The position numbers and the translations under genes were made by a program. A stretch of DNA of 64,000 bases from Aureococcus anophagefferens. Taxonomy: Eukaryota; Sar; Pelagophyceae; Pelagomonadales; Pelagomonadaceae. The notes beneath the pieces were generated by a model, which was given only the letters and a program-made list of their open reading frames with translations, was not told the origin of the DNA and did no database searches. The DNA lies in NCBI RefSeq assembly GCF_000186865.1, contig NW_008705566.1, positions 1,181,824 to 1,245,823 of the forward strand. The letters are read 5' to 3'. Of the stretch, positions 34,583-43,881 are shown piece after piece (position 1 is the stretch's first letter; every line of letters starts with the position of its first letter).

Positions 34583-37500
34583 CTATACGTCCCGTTCACG
34601 ATGGCCAGCACCGCGTCGCCGTAGCGCGCGGACTTCTTGGGCCCGATGCCGTGGACCGCGAGGAGCGCGGACTCGTTGGCCGGCCGCAGCTGGACGACGT
34701 TCTCCAACGTCTTCTGGTTGAGCACCATGAAGGGCCGCTTCCCCAGCGACGCCGCGGTGAGCTTCCGCCAGTCGCGGAGCGCGTCGTAGAGCGCGGCGTC
34801 GACGGGATCGGCGAAGTCGGGCGCGTAGGTACCGCCTTCGGGCTTCGACGGGCCGAGGAGGTCGAGGATCTCCGTGTTCTCCGCGGACTTGTTCCGGCCC
34901 GCGCCGACGGGCACGACGTCGTGCCGCGCGTTGTGGTCGAGCTGGACGGCGCGCCGGTAGTTCGTCTCGTCGATGGCCTCGCGCATCGCGTCGCTGACGG
35001 TCCCGTCGTCCGTGTAGAGCAGCACGCGGCCGTCGACGTGGCGCGCGGCGCGGCCGATGGTCTGGATCAGCGACGTCGCCGACCGCAGGAACCCCTGCTT
35101 CTCCGCGCCGACGACGGCGACGAGCGACACCATCGGCAGGTCCAGACCCTCGCGCAGCAGGTTGCATCCCACGAGCGCCTGGAGCTCGCCCGCCTTGAGG
35201 CGCCGGAGCGCGTCCAAACGCTTACCGGAGTCGAGGCCGCTGTGCAAATACGTCGCGGCGACGCCGTTCTCCGTGAGCAGGTCCGCGATGCCCTCGGCCG
35301 ACGCTTTCGTCAGCGTCGTCACGAGCGCGCGGTCGCCCGCGGCCGCGGCCGCGGCGACGCGCGCGAGGAGGTGGTCCTCGAGCCCGCCGGCGGCGGCGGC
35401 GTCGACGACGGACACGACGGGGTCGACGACGCCCGTGGGACGCACGATCAGCGACGTCACGGCGTCGTCGCCGCACATGTCGAAGACGTCCGCGTTCGGC
35501 GTCGCCGTCGCGAAGACGCACTGGGGGACCTTGGCCCAGAACTCCGCGTCCGTCAGCGGCCGGTTGTCCAGCGCGGACTTGAGGCGGAAGCCGTTCTCGA
35601 CGAGCGACGTCTTGCGCGCGCGGTCGCCCGCGTGCATGCCGCGGAGCTGGGGCACGGCGACGTGGGCCTCGTCGACGACGAGGAGCCAGTCGTCGTCCGG
35701 GAAGAAGTCCACCAGCGTCGCGGGCGCCTCGCCCGCCGCGCGCCGCGACACGTGGCGCGCGTAGTTCTCCATACCCGGGCAGAACCCGCGCCGCCGCATG
35801 TCGTCGACGTCGGCTAAGACGCGCTGCTCGAGGCGCCGCGCCTCGCGGAACCGCCCCGCGGCGCGGAACGCCGCGAGGTCGTCGTCGAGTTCCTCGAGCA
35901 CGGCTTGGGCGACGCGCTCGATCTCCTCGGCCGTCGCCACGTAGTGCGACGCGGGGTACAACACGTACTCGTCGACGGACCTCGCGTCGTCGGCTACGAT
36001 CGACACGTCGGACACGAGCAGCGCGTCGTCGCCGGCCTCGACGCTGATTTTGAGCGTCGCGGGCTCCGTGACCAGGCCCACGGACAGCGCCGCGCCGTCG
36101 TCGGTCCACGCGAAGCCGCCGCGGTCCGCGCCGTCCGCGCCGTAGCGGAGCGCGAGCATCGCGGCCTCGAGCTCGCTTCGACCCGTCCAGGACTGGCCCG
36201 GGTGGACGAGCAGCGCCGACGACAGGTACTCCTCGGGCATGCCCAACCCGTAGATGCACGACACCGTCGCGACGACGATCGTGTCGCGCCGCTCGTTTAG
36301 GGATCGCGTCGCGTCGTGGCGGAGCGCGTCGATCCGGTCGTTCGTCGCGGAGCGCTTCTCCGAGTACGTGTCGGACGCGAGCTTGTAGCTCTCGGGCCGG
36401 TAGTAGTCGAAGTGGGACACGAAGAATTTCACGGCGGCGTCGGGGAAGAACTCGCGGAGCTCCGAATAGAGCTGCGCCGCGAGGACCTTGTTCGGCGCTA
36501 AGACGAGAGTCGGTTTGTCCAACTGTTCGATCGCGTGGGCCAAAACGAACGTCTTGCCCGTGCCCGTCGCTCCTTTCAGGACGACGCGGCGCTCGCCGCG
36601 GCCGAGGCGGCCGACGAGCGAATCGATGGCGGCCGGCTGGTCGCCCGCCGGCGGGAAGGGCGCGCGCATCGAGAACGATCGCGCGACCGTGGACGCGATG
36701 GGCGCGCGAGACTTGGCGATCGGCTCGGCGACGGCCGCCGGCCGCGGCGCCGCGATCTCCGACGGCAGCGCCGGCGCGGACCAGGGCCCCAGCGCGGCGT
36801 CGACGTCGCCGGCGACGACGGCGACGAGGAGCGCGTCGAGGTTGCCGCGGTCCGCCGTCGCCAAGCGTAAATCCCTCCTAGACTTCCACCACCGCCGCGC
36901 GCGCGCCTCGTCGCCCGCCGCGTCGAGCGACACCGCGGACCGCCGGCCGTCGGCCGCGAGTGCCTCCACGGCCGAGTCGCGGTTGCCCAGGGAGACGGCG
37001 ACGTCGCGGTTGTCGGCGTCGCCCGATGTCTCCAGCCGCGCCCGGACCGCGGTCGCGACGTCGAAAGGCACGACCGCCGCCAACTCCTCGACGGACGCGG
37101 CGCGGAGCCGCGCGCCGCTGGGAAAGGCGGCGCGGAGCCGCGCCTTGTGCCGCGTCGACGCGCCGTCGAGGAGCGACGCGTGTTCGCCGAAGCGCCGCGA
37201 CCGGCGGTGCGCGAGGAGCGCGGACGCGTGCGCCTCGTCTCGCAGCCGCCGGAGCAGCGTCAGCGTCGGGTCGTGGTCCGCGAGGTTCAACTCGCCGCCG
37301 GCGCCGAAGTGCACGGTCTCCTCGCGCTTCGCGAGCGCCAGCGCCCGCACGTCCGCGCCCGACGCCTCGATGACGCGCCGCGCCGCGTTGAGCTGGCCCC
37401 GGCCGCCGTCGATGAGCACGCAATCCGGCGGCGGCCGGTCAAGCGCGAGCCGCGCCTCCAGGCTCTCGGCGATGGCCGCGCAGTCGTCGATGGCGCCGGA

Positions 37501-37932
37501 GCCCAGGCCGTACCAGCGGTACTCGTCCGTCGCGAGGAGGCCGCGGTCCGCGGCCGCGGACGCGCCGACGGTGTGCGCGCCGCAAAAGTGCGACACGTCG
37601 AGCGCCTCGATGCGCGCCGGCGGCGCGAAGGCGTCGCCCTCCCAGAAGACGCGCAACCCCTCGAGCGCCTCGACGGTCTCGGCCGCGCGCCACGCGCCCT
37701 CGTCGGCCGCCGCGAGCGCCTCCGCGCTCGACGCCGCGGCCGCGGCCGCCGCCGCCGCGGCGTCGGGCAGCGCGAGGCGCGCGGGGCCGCGCGCGTCCAG
37801 CGGCCAGGCCTCGATCTTTTGCGTCTGCGGGAAGCCGCGCGACGCGTACCAGCTCGAGAGCACGAGCGTCTCCACCGTGCGCGCGACGCCGCGCAGCCAG
37901 CGGTGCGAGACGACGCGGTGGGCGACCACCAT
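34579..37932 (-). CDS. Fused UvrC (nuclease half)-UvrB-HRDC excision-repair protein
   Basis: A single uninterrupted 1,117-residue frame. Residues about 100-240 are the UvrC C-terminal RNase H-like endonuclease: IEALDVSHFCGAHTVG (Asp112), CVLIDGGRGQLNAA (Asp175) and RDEAHASALLAHRRSRR (His235). UvrC-type helix-hairpin-helix follows at about 250-300. Residues about 421-1020 are a complete UvrB: Walker A GATGTGKT, the damage-probing hairpin region VSHFDYYRPESYKLASDTY, ATVSCIYGLGMPEEY, GFCPGMENYARH, VVDEAHVAVPQLRGMHAGDR, GCNLLREGLDLP and IQTIGRAARH. The end (about 1045-1117) is an HRDC domain (LRDWRKLTAASLGKRPFMVLNQKTL ... HGIGPKKSARYG) instead of UvrB's UVR motif. The UvrC GIY-YIG 3' nuclease is missing. 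The role is dual-incision-type repair, probably in an organelle; UvrA is not in this window. Confidence 0.9.
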   Translation of the reverse strand: MVVAHRVVSHRWLRGVARTVETLVLSSWYASRGFPQTQKIEAWPLDARGPARLALPDAAAAAAAAAASSAEALAAADEGAWRAAETVEALEGLRVFWEGDAFAPPARIEALDVSHFCGAHTVGASAAADRGLLATDEYRWYGLGSGAIDDCAAIAESLEARLALDRPPPDCVLIDGGRGQLNAARRVIEASGADVRALALAKREETVHFGAGGELNLADHDPTLTLLRRLRDEAHASALLAHRRSRRFGEHASLLDGASTRHKARLRAAFPSGARLRAASVEELAAVVPFDVATAVRARLETSGDADNRDVAVSLGNRDSAVEALAADGRRSAVSLDAAGDEARARRWWKSRRDLRLATADRGNLDALLVAVVAGDVDAALGPWSAPALPSEIAAPRPAAVAEPIAKSRAPIASTVARSFSMRAPFPPAGDQPAAIDSLVGRLGRGERRVVLKGATGTGKTFVLAHAIEQLDKPTLVLAPNKVLAAQLYSELREFFPDAAVKFFVSHFDYYRPESYKLASDTYSEKRSATNDRIDALRHDATRSLNERRDTIVVATVSCIYGLGMPEEYLSSALLVHPGQSWTGRSELEAAMLALRYGADGADRGGFAWTDDGAALSVGLVTEPATLKISVEAGDDALLVSDVSIVADDARSVDEYVLYPASHYVATAEEIERVAQAVLEELDDDLAAFRAAGRFREARRLEQRVLADVDDMRRRGFCPGMENYARHVSRRAAGEAPATLVDFFPDDDWLLVVDEAHVAVPQLRGMHAGDRARKTSLVENGFRLKSALDNRPLTDAEFWAKVPQCVFATATPNADVFDMCGDDAVTSLIVRPTGVVDPVVSVVDAAAAGGLEDHLLARVAAAAAAGDRALVTTLTKASAEGIADLLTENGVAATYLHSGLDSGKRLDALRRLKAGELQALVGCNLLREGLDLPMVSLVAVVGAEKQGFLRSATSLIQTIGRAARHVDGRVLLYTDDGTVSDAMREAIDETNYRRAVQLDHNARHDVVPVGAGRNKSAENTEILDLLGPSKPEGGTYAPDFADPVDAALYDALRDWRKLTAASLGKRPFMVLNQKTLENVVQLRPANESALLAVHGIGPKKSARYGDAVLAIVNGTYS

Positions 37933-37960
37933 TGCAGGACGGGCGCTCTCGCTTGAATGT

Positions 37961-38055
37961 GCACTGCTTACACGCTGCGGCCTGCCGCGCAGCTCACGAA
38001 GACAATGCGCACTGCTACACGCTGCGGACTGCCGCGCAGCTCACGAAGACGGCGC
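37961..38055. repeat. 48-bp tandem duplication upstream of the Uvr fusion gene
   Basis: GCACTGCTTACACGCTGCGG begins at 37961 and a near copy at 38009; each continues CTGCCGCGCAGCTCACGAAG. The two copies lie 29 bp upstream of the start codon of the Uvr fusion gene, in the presumed shared promoter with the small gene at 38159. Confidence 0.85.
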
Positions 38056-38158
38056 GCATCTTGGCATCGGCGCGGAGGCCAGCTCACGGCACTTCCAAGT
38101 GCTTGGCCGGCACGATCCGGCGAAGGTCGGCTACGCAGCCCCGGGCCGAGCATGAGCC

Positions 38159-38449
38159 ATGCGAGGTTGCCTCCTCATCACTGCCGTCGTCGCCGGCGGA
38201 TCCGGCGAGTGGCATCGGACATCGAATGCGACGCTCACCGATTCCTACCGGCGCTGCCCTTTTATGATGGGACGCTACATGGAAACTCCAAGCCACGACA
38301 GCAACTGCCGCGACGACGCGTTCCCAATGTACACCGGCAACGGCGTCTCGCTCGCGCCGCTCGAGATCCTCTGGTCGCCGTCGGCCGTCCTCCCGAAGCT
38401 GCCCTGGAAGCCGGGGAAGCGCAATTCGAAGCCCGAATTCGAAGCCTAG
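38159..38449 (+). CDS. Small protein of unknown function, possibly secreted
   Basis: 96 residues: a short hydrophobic start (MRGCLLITAVVAGGSGEW), two cysteines (RRCPFM, DSNCRDD) and a basic tail (LPKLPWKPGKRNSKPEFEA). Amino-acid composition is balanced rather than Arg/Ala-rich, unlike the shadow frames nearby. Its TAG overlaps the TAG of the convergent FSH1-like gene in a CTAG, the same compact ending as the GH35/Uvr pair, which supports it being real. No family recognised. Confidence 0.45.
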   Translation: MRGCLLITAVVAGGSGEWHRTSNATLTDSYRRCPFMMGRYMETPSHDSNCRDDAFPMYTGNGVSLAPLEILWSPSAVLPKLPWKPGKRNSKPEFEA

Positions 38450-39300
38450 TTAAGCAACGCGACGCCACCGGCCTCGTCGGCGGTCGCGTCGTCCGGCCGG
38501 AACACGTTCGGCGGAATCGCCAGCTGGGGCGTCGTCAGCCGCGCGATGTCCGGGTATTCGGCGGGCATGGTGACGCGGTCGACGAAGTCGCAGATCCTCC
38601 GCGCGAGCCGCACGGCGTCCGCGTGGTCCGCGGGGAAGGGCCGGTGGTCCTCGTCGTGCGTCGCGAGCTCCAAGTTCGCCTCGCTGAAGAGCGCGCGGAA
38701 GCCGTCGAAGGACGGCCCGACGCGCTCGTCGTTGGTCCCGATCGTCGCGAGGACCGGCGGCGACGCGATGGGCGCCGCGAAGAGCTCGCCGCGGTCGCGC
38801 AGCGCCGACGCCCAGCCGAAGTCGCCGCCGCCCATGAGCACGGCCCACCGCACCGGCGGGTCGACGCCGCGCTTCGCGAAGTCGGCGAGCAGCATGGCCG
38901 CCAGGTTCGCGCCCTGGCTGAAGCCGACGATGCCCTCGTAGCGCGGCGCCTCGTCCGCGAGGTAGAGGTCGCGGAAGGCGGCGAGGGACGCCGGTAGCCT
39001 CACGTAGCTGCCCCGGTCCGGCGCCGGCGGATGCGGATAGAGGTCCTTGCTCGCGTAGGACGACTTCGCCGACGTCGTCTTGTTCACGTAGCTGTAGAAC
39101 TTGCCGGGGTAGAGCGCTTCGAGCATGGGGTCGCCGACGCACTCGTACATGCCGTCGATGCACTCGAAGTCGAGCGCCAGCCCTTTGCCGATGGCCGACG
39201 CGAAGAACGGGCGCAGCTGCATGCGCAGGATCTCCGCGCGCGAGCCCCCGCCGTGGAGGCAGAGCACTCTGCGCGTCGGACCGGCGTCGAAGAGGGCCAT
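38446..39300 (-). CDS. FSH1-type serine hydrolase (alpha/beta hydrolase)
   Basis: About 284 residues. The N-terminal strand RRVLCLHGGGSRAEILRMQL leads into FASAIGKGLALDFECIDG, then the nucleophile elbow GIVGFSQGANLAAMLL with its Ser. The late strand PVLATIGTNDERVGP probably provides the Asp, and DEDHRPFP the His. This is the order of the FSH1/ovarian-tumour-suppressor OVCA2 family of small serine hydrolases. The start at 39300 is the first ATG before the strand (MALFDAGPTRRVL). The natural substrate is unknown. Confidence 0.82.
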   Translation of the reverse strand: MALFDAGPTRRVLCLHGGGSRAEILRMQLRPFFASAIGKGLALDFECIDGMYECVGDPMLEALYPGKFYSYVNKTTSAKSSYASKDLYPHPPAPDRGSYVRLPASLAAFRDLYLADEAPRYEGIVGFSQGANLAAMLLADFAKRGVDPPVRWAVLMGGGDFGWASALRDRGELFAAPIASPPVLATIGTNDERVGPSFDGFRALFSEANLELATHDEDHRPFPADHADAVRLARRICDFVDRVTMPAEYPDIARLTTPQLAIPPNVFRPDDATADEAGGVALLN

Positions 39301-39511
39301 GGCCGAGCGCTCCTCGACGTCGCCGGGGATCGGCACCTGCGCCCCGAGGACCACTTCGTGGACGTCGCGCACTTCGACGGCGACGGCTCCGCGCGGGTCG
39401 CCGTGCGCGTGCGAGGACGAGCGCGCGCGCTGCGCGGGCTGCCCAGATGCTCCGGGACGATTGGTGGCGTTCATCCTCACTTCAATTGGAATTACCGCCA
39501 AAAGAGGTGAC

Positions 39512-41469
39512 ATGGCCGCATCCAAACAGGGCATGCCCGCAGAAAACGCGTTTGCAAAAGCTGAGGGCGGCATGGATCCAGCCATGACTGAGGATGCCTG
39601 GTCTTGGACCGACGGCCGCGAATGCACTGTCTCCAGCACCGCGGAGCTGCGCGCCGCGCTCGCGCACGCGGCGCGCGACCGGACGACCACCATCCGCCTC
39701 GAGGCCGGGGCCTACGAGCTCGACGCCGTGCTGGAGGTCGAGCGCGGCGCGCGGGTCTGCCTGGAGGGGCCCGAGGAATTGCCGCCCGCCCCGGAGACGG
39801 CGGACCACCGCCTCGCCGTCGGCGCCGTCGCCTGCGGCCTCGCGGGCTGGCGCGCGGCGCCGCGCGCCGTCGCCGTCGCGGCGTCGTGCGCCGTCGCCGC
39901 GGAGCTCGCGCGGTGGTGGCGGCGCCGCGGCGCCGCGGCGCCGCGGCGGTCGCCGGCGCCGGCGGCGCGGCTCGAGGACTCGTGGAGCGGCGCGCTCCGC
40001 GTCGCCGGCGGCGGCACGCGCGTGTCCCTGCGCCGGGTCGAGGTCCGCGGCTGCGGCGGCGACGCCGTCACCGTCGACGGCGCCGCGCTGCGCGCGGCGC
40101 GCTGCGTCATCTCCTGCCAGCGGGGCCACGGCGTCGTCGTCGCCGGCGGCGGGTCGCTGGCGCTCGCGGACTGCGTCGTGCGCAACTGCGCGTCGTCGGG
40201 CGCAGGGCAGGAAAAGGGTGATTCAACGTCGCTTCAACGTGAGTGTTCCGCGCGCGCGCGTTCCGGAAAAATCATCCACGCTTCGAGACCGTTCCGAGAG
40301 ATGATCGCTCGTCCAAAAATCAGCCGAAACGAGCGGAAATCGACCGAGAAAGGAGCCTTTGAAGTTGGGAATTTCGCACCCTTTTCCTGCCCAGGTCGGG
40401 CGTCGTCGTCACGTCGGGAACCGCCGCCGCGCGCGAGACGCGCTTCGCGCGCTGCCGGCGCTTCGGCTTCGAGGCCCAGGGCGGCGGCCGCGTGCGCGTG
40501 GAGGACTGCGCCTTTGCCGACGGCGGCGTCTGCGTGAGCGACCGCGAGGGCTGGGCGGCGGGCGCGGACGTCCGCGTCGACCGGTGCGTCGTCGAGGGCC
40601 AGGCCGCGTGCCTGCCCGGCATCTCGGTCATCGGCGACCGCGTGCCCGACGTCGCCGTGCGCGACACGACGGTGCGCGGCGTCAACGGCACGGGCGTCTA
40701 CTGCCTCGGCGGCCGCGTGTCGCTCGAAAACTGCGACGTCCGCGCCGCGCTCATGGCCGGCGTCGAGGCGCTCCGGTCCTCGAGGGTCGAGATCCGCGCG
40801 TCGCGGGTCTGCCGGAACCGGGGCGGCGGCGTCGTCGCCCACGCGGGCGCGACCTGCGCCGCCTTTGGCACGACCATCGCGGAGAACCGCGGCGGCGGCA
40901 ACGTCGGCTGCTTCGACGCCGCGACGTGCCGGCTCGAGGACTGCGACGTCGCCGGCGCCGTCGGCGCCATGAGCGTGCACTGCTCGCGCGCGACCATGAC
41001 GCTGAAGAACACGCGCGTGGGCGCGCGCGACCCCGGCGGCCCCGGCGTCGTCGTCTCCGGCGCCGACAGCCGGACGAACCGCGCGAAGATGAAGCTCGTC
41101 AAGGCGCCGCCGTCGCGGCTCTACGTCTCCGGCGGCGTCTTGAACAGCCTCATGGTCGCCATGCACCCGCGGCAGGACCCCGGCGACGCGCCCTGGGCCG
41201 CGCTCTTCGCGGAGCGGACGCGGCTCCTCGCGCCGCTGGCGCTCCGCGCGCCGACGGCGGGCTCGCTCGACGGCGTCGCGTGCGGCGCGGACGAGGTCGC
41301 GCCGGGCCTGGGCCTCGGCGTCGCCGACGACGCGTCGATCGGCTTCTGGCGGGGCGCCACGCGCCTCCCCTGGTCCCGGGAGCGGCTCCTCCACGTCCTC
41401 GCGCGCGACTCCGCGCTGTCGCGACTGCATCCGCAGGTGCTCCGGTCCATCGCCGACTTCGCGAGCTAG
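39512..41469 (+). CDS. Right-handed parallel beta-helix protein, introner-interrupted
   Basis: Exon 1 is 39512-40194 and exon 2 is 40395-41469, joined across an introner (40195-40394) so that ..VRNCAS runs into SGVVVTSG. From about residue 45 the chain is a succession of 20-25-residue coils with the PbH1 pattern, for example GTRVSLRRVEVRGCGGDAV, GSLALADCVVRNCAS, GGRVRVEDCAFADGG, GRVSLENCDVRAALMAG and ATMTLKNTRVGAR. About a dozen coils can be counted, resembling pectate-lyase-like and F-box/SHCBP1-type beta-helices. The conserved Cys at coil turns may form an internal ladder. No catalytic motif or signal peptide is evident. The C-terminal part (PWSRERLLHVLARDSAL) is helical. The role is unknown. 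Confidence 0.72.
40195..40394 (+). mobile_element. Introner, family B copy 2 (functions as a GT-AG intron)
   Basis: The element is 40203-40394 (192 bp) with terminal repeats CAGGGCAGGAAAAGGGTG / CACCCTTTTCCTGCCCAG. The perfect 8-bp duplication GTCGGGCG lies at 40195-40202 and 40395-40402. The duplication supplies the GT donor and the element the CAG acceptor. It is the same length as the copy at 16618 and differs at few positions. Both ends carry the same AGCAAAA to AGGAAAA change, showing compensatory or gene-conversion-like matching of the repeats. Confidence 0.95.
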
Positions 41470-41487
41470 GCGCGCGCGTTAGGCGGC

Positions 41488-43881
41488 CTAGCAGGCGGCG
41501 AGGGCCGTCTGGATGACGCCGGCGACGAAGGACGCGTCGCCGTCGCCCTCGACCTTGATCGTGAGGTCGGCCTTGGGGCTCGCCTTGTCGATGACGCACT
41601 GGACGAGGTAGAGCGCGCTCCGCGTGTCGCGCGCGTAGACGAAGAACTTGACTTGGTCCGGGAGCTCGCCGCTGGCCATGGTGTGGACGTGGAGCGACGC
41701 GAGCATGGCGTCGACCATGTCCGTGCCCTGCGGCGGGCCGTTCGTCGGGATCGTCGCCGGCGTCTCGGCCGCGATCGCGCCCCACTTGGCCTGGAAGTCC
41801 TCGCCGGAGACGGAGCCCGCGGCCTCGACGAGGGCCCGCGGCGCGGGCGCCGCCGGGGCGCCGCCGCCGCCGCCGCCGAGGAGGTCGCCGAGGAGGTCGA
41901 CCTCGGGCGCGGGCGGCGCCGCCGCCGCCGGCGCGTCGCCGCCGCCGCCGCCGAGGAGGTCGCCGCCGCCGTCGTCGGCCGCCGGCGGCGCCGCCGGCGG
42001 GGGCGCGCCGGCGCCGCGCTTGGGCAGGTCGTCCTTGGCGCGCTTGTTCGGCGCGATGAACTGGTCGGGCGTCTCGCCGTACAGCACCGCGAGCGTGTTG
42101 AAGCCCTCGTCGACGAGGCGGTCGAGGAGCGCGCAGTTGTCCTCGGCGAAGGCGCCGACGACGACGCCGCAGGGGTCGCGGCCGTTGACGACCTTCTGGG
42201 CCGTCGCCACGTCGCGGCGCAGGAGCCGGAAGTAGAAGAGCGCCTTGTCGCGCGCGTCGCTGCTGCTCGCGTCCTCGAGCGCCGCGTCGAGGAGGCGCCC
42301 GAGCATGTTCTGCATCTCCGGCGGGCGCTTGAAGAAGAGGCGCGTCGCCGCCGTCAGCAGGGCGAGCTTGACGTCCACGGACGTCTCGGAGCCGTAGGCG
42401 TCGATCAGGGGCTCGAGCATGTACGGCGCGTCCGTGATCTCCTCGCCCCACTGGCCGACGATGAAGAGGGCCGCCGCGCGGCCCGCGGGGTTCGCCGACC
42501 CGTCGAGGTCCTTGAGGTAGCGCGCGAGCGACGGCAGGACGTCGCCGCGGCGCTCCGGGTAGCGGCGGAGCACGTCCTTGGCGACGAGCAGGGCCTCCGC
42601 CTTCACGTAGGCGACGTCGAGCTCGAGGAACTCGACGAGGGCGCGCGTCGCCGCCTCGGCCTTGGTCCGGAGCCGCCCGGCGATGGCGCCGATGGCGCGG
42701 ATCGCCGCCTTGGCCAGATCCGCGTCGACGTCGGCCGCGTACTCCTTGAGCTCGGCCATGACGTCGTCCGCGGACTGGTCGCTCGCGAGCTCGGCGAGGA
42801 GGTGGACCTTGACGTGCTTCACGGGGCTCGGCTCGTCGTAGCGGATGTAGAAGTTGCGGTAGTCCGGCTGGAACGCCTCGCGGCAGCGGAAGACGAGGAG
42901 CTCCGCGTGCTTGAGCAGGCAGTAGAGGAGCTCGAAGTCGCCGCCGCCGTGGGCGCCGCCGGCCATCAGGGTGAGGAGGGGCGTCTTCAGGCGCTCGTAG
43001 ACCTGGGCGTGGAGCTCGGGCAGGTGCTTCGTCAGGTTCACGAAGCAGCCGATGCACTCGAGGACGACGCCGCTGTTCGACGTCCGCAACACGGGGTCGA
43101 GGACGTTCATGACCTGGAAGGTCTCCTCGTCGCTCGCCGGCTCGTAGCGCGCCACGAGCTTGAGCACGCTGCAGAGCCCCCACTCGTTGAAGTCGTTGAG
43201 GCGGCCCAACAAATGGTGCACGATGGCCGTGTTGATCGCGATGCCGCCCTCGTCGAGCATGATCTCGTTGAGCACGACGATGCAGTTCGCGACGACCGTG
43301 CCGTCGCCGTCGCGCAGCATGTCGTAGAGCACGTCCACCAAATCGCCGCCGCGCACGGACTCCGGGTCCATGTGGTAGACCTTGAGGATGCCCATGACGC
43401 CCGTCTTCCGCACGTAGCTGTGCGCGTCGCTCAGCGACGCGCGGAGCGGCCCCTGGATGTACTCGAGCACCGTCGGCAACCGCAGGGAGCACAGGGACCG
43501 CAGCGCGAGGCCGCGCACCATGGGGTCGTCGTTGCTGCAGTCGCGCTGCAGCGTGTTGATGCACATGAGGCCCATCTCCGGTTTTTCGTGCGCGTACGTA
43601 CATAAATAATGGTAGACCATCTTCTTCACGACGAGGTCCCGCGTCTCGATGGACATGACCATCTCCGTGAAGAGCCGCGACACGTCGATGCCCAACGTCA
43701 TGTACGCGATGACCTTCTTGATGACGTCGCGCTTCCTTTTCGGGTCGCGCTCGACGCCGACGTTCCGGAGCAGCGTCTTCAGCTCGTTGACCTCGCCCTT
43801 CTTGCTGTCGGGCTGGAAGTAGGAGCTCCCCTGGCCCGCGGCGCTCGGCGGGCCGGGCGCCGGCGCGCTCCGGTTCATCAT
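41488..43881 (-). CDS. AP4B1: AP-4 adaptor complex beta subunit
   Basis: The large beta-adaptin trunk of AP-4, which sorts cargo at the trans-Golgi. The start at 43881 (MMNRSAPAPGPP) is followed by the adaptin N-terminal solenoid: ELKTLLRNVGVERDPKRKRDVIKKVIAYMTLGIDVS, FTEMVMSIETRDLVVKKMVYHYL, INTLQRDCSNDDPMVRGLALRSL and SLSDAHSYVRKTGVMGILKVYH. The solenoid continues to about residue 590. A Gly/Ala/Pro hinge with LLGGGGG and DLLGDLLG repeats, possibly clathrin- or accessory-binding, leads to a beta-appendage-like end (FQAKWGAIAAETPATIP ... KFFVYARDTRSALYLVQ). Sequence blocks fit AP-4 beta better than AP-1/2 beta. The length of about 797 residues is normal. Confidence 0.85.
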   Translation of the reverse strand: MMNRSAPAPGPPSAAGQGSSYFQPDSKKGEVNELKTLLRNVGVERDPKRKRDVIKKVIAYMTLGIDVSRLFTEMVMSIETRDLVVKKMVYHYLCTYAHEKPEMGLMCINTLQRDCSNDDPMVRGLALRSLCSLRLPTVLEYIQGPLRASLSDAHSYVRKTGVMGILKVYHMDPESVRGGDLVDVLYDMLRDGDGTVVANCIVVLNEIMLDEGGIAINTAIVHHLLGRLNDFNEWGLCSVLKLVARYEPASDEETFQVMNVLDPVLRTSNSGVVLECIGCFVNLTKHLPELHAQVYERLKTPLLTLMAGGAHGGGDFELLYCLLKHAELLVFRCREAFQPDYRNFYIRYDEPSPVKHVKVHLLAELASDQSADDVMAELKEYAADVDADLAKAAIRAIGAIAGRLRTKAEAATRALVEFLELDVAYVKAEALLVAKDVLRRYPERRGDVLPSLARYLKDLDGSANPAGRAAALFIVGQWGEEITDAPYMLEPLIDAYGSETSVDVKLALLTAATRLFFKRPPEMQNMLGRLLDAALEDASSSDARDKALFYFRLLRRDVATAQKVVNGRDPCGVVVGAFAEDNCALLDRLVDEGFNTLAVLYGETPDQFIAPNKRAKDDLPKRGAGAPPPAAPPAADDGGGDLLGGGGGDAPAAAAPPAPEVDLLGDLLGGGGGGAPAAPAPRALVEAAGSVSGEDFQAKWGAIAAETPATIPTNGPPQGTDMVDAMLASLHVHTMASGELPDQVKFFVYARDTRSALYLVQCVIDKASPKADLTIKVEGDGDASFVAGVIQTALAAC

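Noticed and set aside
28768..37932. Bacterial contamination as the source of LigA and the Uvr fusion
   Set aside because: Both genes sit between eukaryotic genes with introners or presequences, with overlapping stop codons and the same base composition, and no gap lies in 1-48.9 kb. Only a misassembly could rescue this view.
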